The position numbers were made by a program, and so were the translations under genes. DNA of 64,000 nucleotides from Rhodopseudomonas sp. AAP120 (GTDB lineage: Bacteria; Pseudomonadota; Alphaproteobacteria; Rhizobiales; Xanthobacteraceae). Position 1 is the first letter of the stretch; every line of letters starts with the position of its first letter. The stretch lies in contig NZ_LJIC01000170.1 of NCBI RefSeq assembly GCF_001295845.1, positions 1-64,000 of the forward strand, written 5' to 3'. A model generated the notes under the pieces. The model was not told the origin of the DNA and did no database searches. It worked only from the letters and a program-made list of their open reading frames with translations. This document shows, one piece after another, positions 20,512-29,835 of the stretch.

Positions 20512-22089
20512 GTGACACGTCGCGTGTCCTTCGCCGAGGTTCGCGCGGCGCTGATCGAAGGCCGCGAGATCGCGCTGCTTGATGTCCGCGAGGAGGGGCC
20601 GTTCTCGCGCGGTCATCCGCTGTTCGGGGTGCCGCTGCCGCTCGGCCGTATCGAACTCGACGTACTCGACCTGGTGCCACGGCGCGATGCACCAATCGTG
20701 CTGTATGACGACGGCGAGGGGCTGGTCGCGCGCGCTGCGGCGAAGCTCGCCGAACTGGGTTACAGCAACGTCGCCGAGCTCGAGGGCGGTCTTGACGGCT
20801 GGCGGCGCGCCGGCGGCGAGTTGTTCATCGATGTCAACGTGCCGAGCAAGGCGTTCGGCGAACTGGTCGAGTCGACGCGGCACACGCCGTCGCTGCCGGC
20901 CGCCGAGGTCGAGCGGCTGATCGCCCGCAATGCCGATGTCGTCGTGCTGGATTCCCGGCGCTTCGAAGAATATCGCACGATGTCGATCCCGACCGGCACC
21001 AGCGTGCCCGGTGGCGAGCTGGTGCTGCGTGTCCAGGATCTCGCGCCGCGTCCCGAGACGACCGTGATCGTCAACTGCGCCGGCCGGACGCGCTCGATCA
21101 TTGGTACGCAGTCGCTGATCAATGCGGGCATTCCCAACAAGGTGTTCGCGCTGCGCAACGGCACCATCGGCTGGACGCTCGCAGGCCTGCAACTCGACCA
21201 CGGCGCCGAACGACGCTTCCCCGACCTGTCCGACGAAGCGCAGCGGCTGGCCCGCCAGCGCGCGCAGGTGTTGGCGCAGCGCGTCGGGCTGCAGACGATC
21301 GACCGCGTCACGCTCGATCGCTGGCGCGATCGTCGCGACGTCACGGTGTATCTGCTCGACGTCCGCACGCCGGAGGAATTCGCTGCCGGCCACCTGCCTG
21401 GCTTTCGCTCGGCGCCTGGCGGGCAATTGGTCCAGGCGACCGACGAATGGGTCGGCGTCCGACACGCGCATCTGGTTCTGTTCGACGACGATGGCGTTCG
21501 TGCCACACTGGCGGCATCGTGGCTGATCCAGATGGGCTGGCGCAACGTCTACGTGTTGCCGGGGCCTTTCGAGGGTGAACTCGAAACCGGGGCGCGTCTG
21601 CCACGACGGCCGCCGCTGCCGAACCACGGGCTTCCGACGCTGACGCCTCAGGCGCTCGCGGCCGAGCTCGCGCAATGGACGGTGATCGACCTCGCACCGA
21701 GCCCGCGCCACGCGGCCGGGCATATTCCCGGCGCGTGGTTCGCGGCGCGGGCGCGGCTGGCCGAGGCGTTGTCAGTGCTGCCTGGCGAGGGGCAACTGGC
21801 GCTGACGTCGTGGGACGGCGTGCTGGCGCAATTCACAGCCGGCGAGCTGCGGGCACTGACCGATCGACCGATCGCTTTGCTCGGTGGCGGCACGCAGGCG
21901 TGGGAGGCGGCCGGCCCGCCGCTGGAGCGCGGCATCACGCATGCGGCGCATACGGTCGACGATGTCTACAAGCGGCCCTATGAGGGCACCGACAACGCCG
22001 CTGCGGCGATGCAGGCGTATCTCGATTGGGAATTCGGTCTGGTCGACCAACTCGCTCGCGACGGCACCCACGGTTTCCGGGTGCTGTAA
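20512..22089 (+). CDS. Four-domain rhodanese-like sulfurtransferase
   Basis: 525 residues, GTG start 44 bases after the dioxygenase gene. Four rhodanese modules are visible (about 1-105, 118-232, 258-375 and 380-500). Only the second has a catalytic Cys (VNCAGRTRS); the equivalents are Asp in modules 1 (LYDDGEG) and 3 (LFDDDGV) and Trp-Asp in module 4 (TSWDGVL). Thus one active sulfur-carrying site sits among three inactive modules that may be structural or substrate-binding. It probably moves sulfane sulfur released from the imported compound. Confidence 0.88.
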   Translation: MTRRVSFAEVRAALIEGREIALLDVREEGPFSRGHPLFGVPLPLGRIELDVLDLVPRRDAPIVLYDDGEGLVARAAAKLAELGYSNVAELEGGLDGWRRAGGELFIDVNVPSKAFGELVESTRHTPSLPAAEVERLIARNADVVVLDSRRFEEYRTMSIPTGTSVPGGELVLRVQDLAPRPETTVIVNCAGRTRSIIGTQSLINAGIPNKVFALRNGTIGWTLAGLQLDHGAERRFPDLSDEAQRLARQRAQVLAQRVGLQTIDRVTLDRWRDRRDVTVYLLDVRTPEEFAAGHLPGFRSAPGGQLVQATDEWVGVRHAHLVLFDDDGVRATLAASWLIQMGWRNVYVLPGPFEGELETGARLPRRPPLPNHGLPTLTPQALAAELAQWTVIDLAPSPRHAAGHIPGAWFAARARLAEALSVLPGEGQLALTSWDGVLAQFTAGELRALTDRPIALLGGGTQAWEAAGPPLERGITHAAHTVDDVYKRPYEGTDNAAAAMQAYLDWEFGLVDQLARDGTHGFRVL

Positions 22090-22253
22090 CGCAACGTCGT
22101 CCGGATAGTAGTTCTGCTGAAGCCCGCCGAGACGACGGCTCACACGATGAAACGCCTTGCAGCCGAGTCGTTAGTTGATCTGCGCCGTCTCGGCCGAGCT
22201 TGTGCCAGCCATCTCCGTCTGTTCTCGACCCTCCCACAGCGAAGATCGTGGAT

Positions 22254-22272
22254 GCCCGGCACAAGGCCGGGC
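22254..22272. repeat. Short G+C palindrome of a common intergenic repeat
   Basis: GCCCGGC (22254-22260) and GCCGGGC (22266-22272) form a 7-bp hairpin with a five-base loop, embedded in GATCGTGGATGCCCGGC, a very common Rhizobiales intergenic repeat. Its minus-strand reading generates a familiar spurious peptide (LPGLVPGIHDL). It lies between the convergent rhodanese and binding-protein genes. Confidence 0.65.
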
Positions 22273-22344
22273 AACACGCGGAGAGGCAGGGTTCGATTTC
22301 GTAAGGTCAGTCGGCGCGGCCTCACTGGCGGATCGTCGGCGTTC

Positions 22345-23313
22345 TCAGGATCCGCGCGGCACCCAGATCTTCACCGCGTCGGTCTTCACCTTTGTCGGGA
22401 TCAGCCCCTCGGTCAAGAAAGCGTCGGCGATCTTCTGCTGCTCGGCAAGGCCATCCGGCGTGACGCGACCGACCGCGTAGGAACGGTGGCTGTTAGCCTC
22501 CTCGACGATCGGCGCCTCGATGCTCCACAGGCCGGCCAGCAGCGTTGCTGCCTCTTTCGGGTTGGCTTTGACCCAACGTCCGGTCTGCGCAAGCTGGTCG
22601 TAGATGACGTTCAACACGTCGCTGCGTTTCTCCGCATAGGAGGCCGACGCGAGATAATAGCGCTTGTAGCTGGCGAGGCCATCCGACCCGTCGGCCAGGA
22701 TCCGGGCGCCGGTCTGGTGCCGGGCGCTGGTGTAGAACGGGTCCCACGCCACCCAGGCGTCGACATTGTTGCTGACGAAGGCGGCACGGCCGTCGGCAGG
22801 GGCCAGATACGCCGGCGTGATGTCCTTGAAGGTGAGGCCGGCCTTGGCGAGCGCAGCCAGCAGCAGATAGTGGCTGCCGGCACCCTTGGTCACCGCGACG
22901 CGCTTGCCCTTGAGATCGGGCAGCGTCTTGATCGACGACGACTGCGCGACCAGGATGGCTTGTGCGGCCGGCGAGGCTGCTTCCTCGGCCACATAGGCGA
23001 GCTGCGCGCCGGCGGCCTGCGCGAAGATCGGCACGGTGTCGGCAACGTCTGCGCCGAAATCGATGCTGCCGACATTGATCGCTTCCAGCAATGGCAGACC
23101 GCTGGTGAACTCATGCCAGGTGATTTTCACGCCGAGCGGAGCGAGGGCCTTCTCCAGTTCGCCGTTCGATTTCAGCACCGCGACCAGCGTCGAGGAGCGC
23201 TGATAGCCGATCCGGACCGTATCGGTTGGCGACTGCGCCCGGCCGGGCAGCGTGGAGAGTGCGATTGCGGAGGCGGCGATCGTCGACACCAGAAATGAAC
23301 GTCGGGAAGTCAT
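22345..23313 (-). CDS. Aliphatic-sulfonate-type binding protein (paralogue 1)
   Basis: 322 residues from the ATG at 23311-23313 (MTSRRSFLVS), which gives a clean signal peptide ending near GRAQS; the longer frame to 23604 is a shadow. SsuA-family motifs: VRIGYQRSSTLVAVLKSNGELEKAL, then TWHEFTSGLPLLEAINVGSIDFG and LKGKRVAVTKGAGSHYLLLAAL. It shares the same plan with the paralogues at 24325 and 28888. No permease adjoins it, so it probably feeds the SsuBC pair at 26-27.7 kb. Confidence 0.88.
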   Translation of the reverse strand: MTSRRSFLVSTIAASAIALSTLPGRAQSPTDTVRIGYQRSSTLVAVLKSNGELEKALAPLGVKITWHEFTSGLPLLEAINVGSIDFGADVADTVPIFAQAAGAQLAYVAEEAASPAAQAILVAQSSSIKTLPDLKGKRVAVTKGAGSHYLLLAALAKAGLTFKDITPAYLAPADGRAAFVSNNVDAWVAWDPFYTSARHQTGARILADGSDGLASYKRYYLASASYAEKRSDVLNVIYDQLAQTGRWVKANPKEAATLLAGLWSIEAPIVEEANSHRSYAVGRVTPDGLAEQQKIADAFLTEGLIPTKVKTDAVKIWVPRGS

Positions 23314-23518
23314 CACGGATCCTTGCCAGGAGAAGCGGCATCGGGCGGCCGAACCGCATGGGGGAGTTACAGAATGTCCGAGGAATGAGTGCTGTTGGCA
23401 ATTCTGCACTTCTGCGAAATGCAGATCGCTTGTACTTCGCGCCCACCTGCTTTGAGAAACTCGTTCTTCACGGCCGAATAACGAGCGTAGGTCGGCAGTT
23501 CGCCTGCGCGACGCGCGC

Positions 23519-24043
23519 TCAGGCGGAAACGCCTGCGGGAGAGCGGGCGTGCTCGGCCGAAGCGATCGGCAGCGCAGTGACCGACTTGATCTTCTCCATG
23601 GCAAAGCGCGATGTGACGTTCTTCAACGCGGCGGCGCCGATCAGCGTTCGGTAGAACTGATCGAAGCTCTTCATGTCCGGAACGACGACGCGAAGCACAT
23701 AGTCGAAATCGCAGGCGAGCCGATACATGTCGACGATCTGCGGCATCGCCTTCAATGTGGCGGCGAACGAGGTCTGCCATTCCTTGGAATGATCGCCGCT
23801 TTCGATGAACACGAACACCGACAGGCCCAGTCCGATCTTGTCCTGATCGACCAGCGCAACGCGCCCGGTGATCACACCTTCCATCTGCAGACGCTGGATA
23901 CGTTTCCAGCAGGGCGTCGACGACAGGCCGACCTGGTTGGCAACGTCCGCGACCGACAGCGTGGCGTCCTCCTGCAGCAGCCGCAGGATCTTGAAGTCGA
24001 CTCGGTCGAGCGCGCGGGATGTTTCAGGGGGAGCTGAGTTCAT
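23519..24043 (-). CDS. Lrp/AsnC-family transcriptional regulator
   Basis: 174 residues. The helix-turn-helix spans LDRVDFKILRLLQEDATLSVADVANQVGLSSTPCWKRIQRLQMEGVI, and the RAM effector domain follows (VFVFIESGDHSKEW, YRLACDFDYVLRVVVPDMKSFDQFYR). Lrp-type proteins sense amino acids. Position between two sulfonate-type binding-protein genes on the same strand suggests it controls them, perhaps in response to a sulfur amino acid; that link is inference. Confidence 0.92.
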   Translation of the reverse strand: MNSAPPETSRALDRVDFKILRLLQEDATLSVADVANQVGLSSTPCWKRIQRLQMEGVITGRVALVDQDKIGLGLSVFVFIESGDHSKEWQTSFAATLKAMPQIVDMYRLACDFDYVLRVVVPDMKSFDQFYRTLIGAAALKNVTSRFAMEKIKSVTALPIASAEHARSPAGVSA

Positions 24044-24280
24044 CGGGATGGATCACGAACCTGATTGGGAAATGCGCCGGCGCAGCCGCGTGTCTGCCGA
24101 TCTAACGGCGGTTCGTGAGATATGACAATCGGGCCGGACAAAATCGAAAGAAGCTTCCACGTGACGTAGTGTCCGAAGAACGGCAGACTAATCAGATCGT
24201 CACCGACGATACAAACTCTCCTTTGCGTGGAAGCGAGAGGTGCGGTGCGGTTTCAACGGCAGCCGACCACGCGGGGAACA

Positions 24281-24311
24281 CGGATCGGCGCCACTGCACG
24301 GCGCCGATCCG
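24281..24311 (-). terminator. Strong hairpin downstream of binding-protein gene 2
   Basis: CGGATCGGCGCC (24281-24292) pairs perfectly with GGCGCCGATCCG (24300-24311) around a seven-base loop. It lies 14 bases beyond the stop of the minus-strand binding-protein gene. There is no clear T-tract, so it may be a transcript-stabilising hairpin or a Rho-assisted end. Confidence 0.6.
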
Positions 24312-24324
24312 CGAGTGATCGAGA

Positions 24325-25278
24325 TCAGGACGCCGGCGACCACTTCCAGACGATGTCGCGGACATTGATCGGCTTCGGGATCAGCCCGAGCTTGTGGAAG
24401 CGATCGGCGGTCTGCTGCTGCTCGGCAAGAACCTTGTCGGTCACCGGCGTCACCTCGAACACCGAGCGGGCCACGAAAGTCGTCACGACGGCAGGATCGA
24501 CGCCGGTCGCCGTCGCTAGCGACCTGGTGATCTCGTCGTGATGAGCGTTGGCCCACTGCGCCTCCTTGGCGAAGGTCTGGTTCAGCAACGCGACGACGTC
24601 GCCATGTGCGTTGGTGAACTCACGATTGGCGAGGAAGAAGCCAATCGACTCGTGGGCGTCGCCGGCAAAGCTCAGCACGCGGGCGCCGCTCTTCTCGGCG
24701 AGCGCGAGATAAGGGTCCCAGATCGCCCACGCATCGACCGTGCCGCCGGCAAAAGCCGCAGTGCCGTCGGCCGGCGGCAGATACACTGCGGTGACGTCGG
24801 TGAATTGCAGACCGGCTTTTTCCAGGATCGCGACCGCGGTGTTGTGCGCGCTCGATCCCTTCGGAATGGCGAGGCGCTTGCCTTTGAGGTCGGCGACCGA
24901 CTTGATCGGCGAGTTGGCCGGCACCACGATGCCCTCGTTCTTGCCGGAGCCGGGCAGGGCGGCGACATAGAGCAGGTTGGCCGTCGCCGCCTGCGCGAAG
25001 ATCGGCGGTGTATCGCCGGTGTAGCCGAAATCGATGTTGCCGGTGTTGAGCGCCTCGAGCAGCGGCGGGCCGAAGGCGAACTCGACCCACTTCACGGTGA
25101 GGCCCTTGTCTTTCAGCGCGGCCTCGAGCGAGCCACGCTCCTTCACGGCCGGCTGGATGCCGGCTTTTTGGAAGCCGATACGCACTTCCTTCAATTCGGC
25201 CGCCGAGGCGGCGCCGAGAGAGGATGCCGCCAGGGCGGCGAAAGCAAGGGCGAACAGTGATCTGCGCGAAGTCTTCAT
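24325..25278 (-). CDS. ssuA: Aliphatic-sulfonate-type binding protein (paralogue 2)
   Basis: 317 residues with a Sec-type signal (SLFALAFAALAASSLGAASAAE). The SsuA fold is clear: VRIGFQKAGIQPAVKERGSLEAAL, VEFAFGPPLLEALNTGNIDFGYTGDTPP, then LKGKRLAIPKGSSAHN and VDAWAIWDPYL. The TGDTPP and IWDPYL motifs are those of true SsuA. It lies downstream of the flavin reductase gene across a 164-base gap, on the same strand as ssuDCB. Confidence 0.9.
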   Translation of the reverse strand: MKTSRRSLFALAFAALAASSLGAASAAELKEVRIGFQKAGIQPAVKERGSLEAALKDKGLTVKWVEFAFGPPLLEALNTGNIDFGYTGDTPPIFAQAATANLLYVAALPGSGKNEGIVVPANSPIKSVADLKGKRLAIPKGSSAHNTAVAILEKAGLQFTDVTAVYLPPADGTAAFAGGTVDAWAIWDPYLALAEKSGARVLSFAGDAHESIGFFLANREFTNAHGDVVALLNQTFAKEAQWANAHHDEITRSLATATGVDPAVVTTFVARSVFEVTPVTDKVLAEQQQTADRFHKLGLIPKPINVRDIVWKWSPAS

Positions 25279-25442
25279 GGCCTGCTCCAGTGATCATTGC
25301 GGGGCGATCATTAGAGGTGGGAACGCGGCCGAGTTGAATTCCAAAGATCGATGCGACGCGTTAGGACCATGCTTCGCGGCACCAGCCGCATGGCAGGGAA
25401 TAGGCGTCAATCATGTTAGTGGTCCGCCATCGGCGCAGCGGA

Positions 25443-26012
25443 CTAACCGTGCTTGGCGCTGGGCACGCTGACTTCGGCGAGGCGCACGAGATCCTCGTCG
25501 CGATCGATTGCGACGTAGCTGCCCTGCCAATAGGCCAGCGACGCCTTGCGCGGCAGCGTCGCGGTGTGAACGACGCGGCCGATCAGGATCGCATGGGTGT
25601 GGCGCTCGATCAGTTCATCGAGTTCGCATTCGATGCTGGCGAGCGCGCCGGACAGCACCGGCGCGCCGGAGATCCCGGTACTCCACGCGCCGACGCCGAA
25701 CCGAGCCGCGCCCTTGAAGCCGCCTTTGCCGGCGAAGCGTTCGCCGATCTCGATCTGATCCGCCGCCAGGATGTTGACTGCGAATGTCCGGCTTTCCGCA
25801 ATTTGCGGGCCGGCCGAGGAACTGCGGTTCAGACACACGATCAGTGCCGGCGGCGATGCCGACAGCGACGTGACGGCCGTGGCGGTCATGCCGACGCGGC
25901 CGCTGCCGGTGCCGGCGGTGATGATGCTGACCCCGCTGGCGAGTTGCCGCATCGCATGGGCGAAATCCGCCGGCGAGGCCGAGCGTAGACAGTCGTCGAT
26001 GGCAACATTCAT
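25443..26012 (-). CDS. Flavin reductase (FMN-binding split barrel)
   Basis: 189 residues from the ATG at 26010-26012; a TTG at 26033 would overlap ssuB. Domain features: FAHAMRQLASGVSIITAG, GMTATAVTSLSASPPALIVCLNRSSS, FAVNILAADQ and RHTHAILIGRV. These belong to the HpaC/SsuE-like split-barrel reductases that supply FMNH2 to two-component monooxygenases. Encoded 10 bases after ssuB, so its natural partner is SsuD in this operon; it is not related by fold to E. coli SsuE. Confidence 0.9.
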   Translation of the reverse strand: MNVAIDDCLRSASPADFAHAMRQLASGVSIITAGTGSGRVGMTATAVTSLSASPPALIVCLNRSSSAGPQIAESRTFAVNILAADQIEIGERFAGKGGFKGAARFGVGAWSTGISGAPVLSGALASIECELDELIERHTHAILIGRVVHTATLPRKASLAYWQGSYVAIDRDEDLVRLAEVSVPSAKHG

Positions 26013-26022
26013 GGCGGCAGCC

Positions 26023-26865
26023 TCACAGCTCAAACGCGCCCTCCGAGCCCTTCAGAAGGTCGCGCAGGATCTCGCCTTCCAGCGCGGCGAGTTCGGCCGA
26101 GCCGCGCTGGCGCGGGCGTGGCAGGTCGATCAAGAGATCCTTGGCGATGCGGCCGTCCTCGATCACCAGCACGCGATCGGCGAGCGCTACCGCTTCGGCA
26201 ACGTCGTGCGTCACCAGGATGGCGGTGAAGCCCTGGTCCTGCCAGACCTGTTCGAGCAGACGCTGCATGGCGATGCGCGTCAGCGCGTCGAGCGCGCCCA
26301 GCGGCTCGTCGAAGGCGAGCACGCGCGGCCGGCTCACCAGCGCCCGGGCCAGCGCAACGCGCTGCTTTTGGCCGCCCGACAGCACCGCCGGCCATTGTCC
26401 CCGCTTGTCGTCGAGTCCGACTTCGATCAGCGCCGCATCGGCGCGTGCGCGGGCATCCGGCGAATTGCGTTCGGCGCCGAGTCCGACTTCGACATTGGCG
26501 AGCACGCGCGCCCACGGCAGCAGCCGCGGCTCCTGAAACATGACGCGGACATCGCCCGGCAGCTTGTCCTCGCCAAAGCTGATATGACCGGCGGTCGGCG
26601 TCTCCAACCCGGCGATCAGGCGTAGCAGCGTGCTCTTGCCGCACCCGCTGCGCCCGACGATGGTGACGAACTGACCGGCCGGGATCTGCAGATCGATGCC
26701 GCGTAGCACGTCGTTGTCGCCGAACGATTTACGCAGGCCACGGATGTCGAGCGGCAGCGCCGGCGTCGCGGCACGGGCCGGCGCTGCTTCTTTGACTCGG
26801 GGAGGGTCGGCTTCGCCGAGGCGTTGCCGCTGGCTGGCGGCGAGAAACTGCAGCGCTTCCATCAT
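26023..26865 (-). CDS. ssuB: Sulfonate ABC transporter ATPase SsuB
   Basis: 280 residues. Walker [10 protein letters not shown] near 72, Q-loop [11 protein letters not shown], signature [15 protein letters not shown], Walker [13 protein letters not shown] and VTHDVAEA. The N-terminal 40 residues are a Pro/Ala-rich extension typical of rhizobial SsuB. Starts 7 bases after ssuC and runs into the flavin reductase gene. Confidence 0.94.
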   Translation of the reverse strand: MMEALQFLAASQRQRLGEADPPRVKEAAPARAATPALPLDIRGLRKSFGDNDVLRGIDLQIPAGQFVTIVGRSGCGKSTLLRLIAGLETPTAGHISFGEDKLPGDVRVMFQEPRLLPWARVLANVEVGLGAERNSPDARARADAALIEVGLDDKRGQWPAVLSGGQKQRVALARALVSRPRVLAFDEPLGALDALTRIAMQRLLEQVWQDQGFTAILVTHDVAEAVALADRVLVIEDGRIAKDLLIDLPRPRQRGSAELAALEGEILRDLLKGSEGAFEL

Positions 26866-26872
26866 CGGCCCC

Positions 26873-27679
26873 TCACGACTTCTGGAACGCCGGGTGCCAC
26901 GACAACGTCAGCCGTTCGAGCAGCCGGGACGCGCTGTCGGCGAGCTTGCCGAGCAGGGCGTAGATCAGAATGGAGAGCACGACGACATCGATCAGCATGA
27001 ACTCGCGCGCCTGCATCGCCATGTAGCCGAGGCCCGATGAGGCCGCGATGGTCTCGGCCACGATCAGCGTCAACCACATGATGCCGAGTGCGAAGCGGAC
27101 GCCGACGAACACCGAGGGCAGCGCTCCGGGGAAGATCACGCGGCGGAACAGCTCGAGGTTGCTCATCCCGTAGATCCGGCCCATTTCGATCAGCTGTGGA
27201 TCGACGGTGCGGATGCCGTGCAGTGTATTGAGATAGATCGGGAAGAACACGCCGAGGGCGACCAGGAACAGCTTGGCCTGCTCGTCGATGCCGAACCACA
27301 GGATCACCAACGGGATCAGCGCCAGATGCGGTACGTTACGCACCATCTGCAGCGTGGTGTCGGAGAGTTTCGAGCTCAGGCTGGACAGGCCGTTGGCGAG
27401 CCCGAAGGCGAAGCCGATGGTGCCGCCGATCGCAAAGCCCACCGAAGCGCGCCAGAAGCTGACCCAGATGTTGCGCACAAGTTCGCCGGATTGCAGCAGC
27501 CTCCAGCCGGCGACGACGACGTCGCTCGGCGCCGGCAGCACGCGCGCCGACACCAGGCCGAAGCTGCAGGCCGCCTGCCAGACGACGATAATCAGCAGCG
27601 GCACGATCCATTGGATCAGACCGTCGGCGCGCGGCAAACGCCAGCTGTGCGGACGGGCGAGGGTCTCGACGAGGCTCAT
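26873..27679 (-). CDS. ssuC: Sulfonate ABC transporter permease SsuC
   Basis: 268 residues with about six membrane segments. The ATPase-contact loop reads [40 protein letters not shown]. The text [23 protein letters not shown] is characteristic of SsuC/TauC. It overlaps ssuD by 4 bases (ATGA) and is followed by ssuB. Confidence 0.94.
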   Translation of the reverse strand: MSLVETLARPHSWRLPRADGLIQWIVPLLIIVVWQAACSFGLVSARVLPAPSDVVVAGWRLLQSGELVRNIWVSFWRASVGFAIGGTIGFAFGLANGLSSLSSKLSDTTLQMVRNVPHLALIPLVILWFGIDEQAKLFLVALGVFFPIYLNTLHGIRTVDPQLIEMGRIYGMSNLELFRRVIFPGALPSVFVGVRFALGIMWLTLIVAETIAASSGLGYMAMQAREFMLIDVVVLSILIYALLGKLADSASRLLERLTLSWHPAFQKS

Positions 27680-28845
27680 GGCTTGGCCACCTGCTTGGCA
27701 TTGGGCAGATGTTCGTTGGCGATGGTTTCGCCGAATGGTCCAGAGTTGACGCGGAGCGGCGTGACGTTGCCGGCATGCTGCGGCTTGACCAGCGGGAAAA
27801 CCAGTTCGGCGAACCGATAAGCCTCTTCGAGATGCGGGTAGCCGGACAGGATGAACGTGTCGATGCCGACGTCCTGATACTCCTTGATCCGCGCTGCGAC
27901 GGTCTGCGGATCGCCAACCAGCGCCGTGCCGGCACCGCCGCGCACCAGGCCGACGCCGGCCCAGAGGTTTGGGCTGATTTCGAGCTTGTCGCGCCGGCCG
28001 CCGTGCAACTGCCCCATGCGCTGCTGGCCGACCGAATCCATCCGCGCGAACACCTTTTGCGCGGCGGCTATCGTGTCATCCGTGACGTAGCGGATCAGAT
28101 CGTCGGCGGCGGCCCAGGCCGCTTCATTGGTTTCGCGCACGATGACGTGCAGCCGGATGCCGAACGACAGCTTGCGGCCCCGCGGTTCGGCGACGGCCCG
28201 GACCCGGCTGACCTTTTCGGCGACAGCTTCCGGCGGCTCGCCCCAGGTGAGATATTTGTCGACGGTGTCGGCGGCGACGTCGATGCCGGCGTCCGACGAT
28301 CCGCCGAAATACAGCGGCGGACGCGGGCTCTGCAACGGCGGGAACAGCAGCCGGCCGTCCTCGATGGTGATGTGCTTGCCGCTGACGTTCACCGTCTTGC
28401 CGGCGAGCAGATCCGAATAGACGTTGAGGAATTCGCGGGTCACCTCGTAGCGCTCGTCGTGCGACAGGAAGATGCCGTCGCCTTTGTTTTCGACCGGATC
28501 GCCGCCGGTGACGACGTTGATCAGTAGCCGGCCGCCGGTGACGCGGTCGAGCGTCGCGGTCATCCGGGCGGCGACGCTCGGCGACTGCAGGCCGGGGCGA
28601 ACGGCGACCAGATAGCGCAGCCGCTCGGTCCACGGCGCGACCGCCGAGGCGACGACCCAGGAATCCTCGCAGCTCCGCCCCGTCGGCAGCAGCACGCCGA
28701 AATAGCCGAGCTGGTCGGCCGCCTGGGCGATCTGGCGCAGATACGCGAAGTTGACGTCACGCCCTCCGGTCGACGTGCCGAGATAATGGCCGTCACCATG
28801 GGTGGGCAGGAACCAGAGGAAATTTGACGCGTGAGCTGAGCTCAT
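27676..28845 (-). CDS. ssuD: FMNH2-dependent alkanesulfonate monooxygenase
   Basis: 389 residues. The enzyme releases sulfite from alkanesulfonates using FMNH2 and O2. Family features: [15 protein letters not shown], a conserved Cys in GRSCEDSW near 59 (equivalent of SsuD Cys54), [29 protein letters not shown] and [22 protein letters not shown]. It needs oxygen, so it serves aerobic sulfur scavenging, in contrast with the presumably oxygen-sensitive nitrogenase-like operon next door. It starts 42 bases after the preceding binding-protein gene. Confidence 0.96.
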   Translation of the reverse strand: MSSAHASNFLWFLPTHGDGHYLGTSTGGRDVNFAYLRQIAQAADQLGYFGVLLPTGRSCEDSWVVASAVAPWTERLRYLVAVRPGLQSPSVAARMTATLDRVTGGRLLINVVTGGDPVENKGDGIFLSHDERYEVTREFLNVYSDLLAGKTVNVSGKHITIEDGRLLFPPLQSPRPPLYFGGSSDAGIDVAADTVDKYLTWGEPPEAVAEKVSRVRAVAEPRGRKLSFGIRLHVIVRETNEAAWAAADDLIRYVTDDTIAAAQKVFARMDSVGQQRMGQLHGGRRDKLEISPNLWAGVGLVRGGAGTALVGDPQTVAARIKEYQDVGIDTFILSGYPHLEEAYRFAELVFPLVKPQHAGNVTPLRVNSGPFGETIANEHLPNAKQVAKP

Positions 28846-28887
28846 CGGGGATTGCTCCGTGTTGTCGCTATTGATGCCGTCGTTGCG

Positions 28888-29835
28888 TTACGCCTGCGGC
28901 GGCTTCCACACCGCGTCGCGAACCACGATCGGCCGCGGGATCAGCCCCAACTGGTGGAACCGGTCGGCGACGCCCTGCTGGGTGGCGATGATGTCGTCGG
29001 TCACAGGTCCGACCGCGAAGGACGAGCGGTTGGCCGCAGCCGTCTGGATGTCGAGAGGGATGCCGGTGACGGCGGCGAGCGATTGCGCGACCTCATTGCG
29101 ATGCGTTTCCGCCCATTGCGCCGTCGCGCTGGTGACGGTCACGATCTGCTTGAGGATCGCGCCGTTGCGCTGCGCGAAGTCACGATTGGCGATGTAGAAC
29201 GAATTTGTGCGGCCGACGTCTGACGCGTTGACCAGGATGCGGCCGTTCTGTTTCAGCTCGCCGATCGCGAAGTACGGGTCCCAGATCGACCATGCATCGA
29301 TGCTGCCTTGCGCGAACGCCGGGCCCGCGTCAGGCGGCGTCAAATACACCGGGACAATGTCGTCGTAGCTCAGTCCCGCCTTCTGCAGCACCAGCAGAAC
29401 GACGTTGTGGGCGCTCGATCCCTTGGTGAAGCCGATGCGTTTTCCCCTGAGATCGGCGAGGCTGCGGATCGACGAATCCTTCGGGACCAGGATGCCCTGG
29501 CCGTTGGTGATGGGCTGGCCAGCTGCATAGACGACCGCCGCGCCGGCGGCTTGGGCGAAGATCGGCGGTGAGTCGCCGACGGCGCCGTAGTGGATGCTGC
29601 CGACGTTCATCGCTTCCAGCATCGGCGGGCCGGATGAGAATTCGAGCCATTTGATGCCGATGTTTTGCGATGCAAAATGATCTTCAAGGGTTCGGCGCTG
29701 GCGTGCGATCACCAGCACGCCGTTCTTCTGATAGCCGATGCGGATCTCTGTTAGCGGCTCGGCGGCTGCGCGCTCTGATAGCAGCGGAGCCAGCGACGCG
29801 GCCGCCGATAGCTTGAGAAAGTCGCGCCGCTGCAT
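28888..29835 (-). CDS. Aliphatic-sulfonate-type binding protein (paralogue 3)
   Basis: 315 residues with a signal (MQRRDFLKLSAAASLAPLLS, partly Tat-like). SsuA-like: IRIGYQKNGVLVIARQRRTLEDHF, LEFSSGPPMLEAMNVGSIHYGAVGDSPP, then LRGKRIGFTKGSSAHN and IDAWSIWDPYFAI. First gene of the ssuD-ssuC-ssuB-flavin reductase operon. Three receptors sharing one permease pair would widen the range of sulfonates that can be imported. Confidence 0.9.
   Translation of the reverse strand: MQRRDFLKLSAAASLAPLLSERAAAEPLTEIRIGYQKNGVLVIARQRRTLEDHFASQNIGIKWLEFSSGPPMLEAMNVGSIHYGAVGDSPPIFAQAAGAAVVYAAGQPITNGQGILVPKDSSIRSLADLRGKRIGFTKGSSAHNVVLLVLQKAGLSYDDIVPVYLTPPDAGPAFAQGSIDAWSIWDPYFAIGELKQNGRILVNASDVGRTNSFYIANRDFAQRNGAILKQIVTVTSATAQWAETHRNEVAQSLAAVTGIPLDIQTAAANRSSFAVGPVTDDIIATQQGVADRFHQLGLIPRPIVVRDAVWKPPQA

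Noticed and set aside
22140-22325. Minus-strand frame with the peptide LPGLVPGIHDL
   Set aside because: This is the familiar spurious product of a common Rhizobiales palindromic repeat, not a gene.
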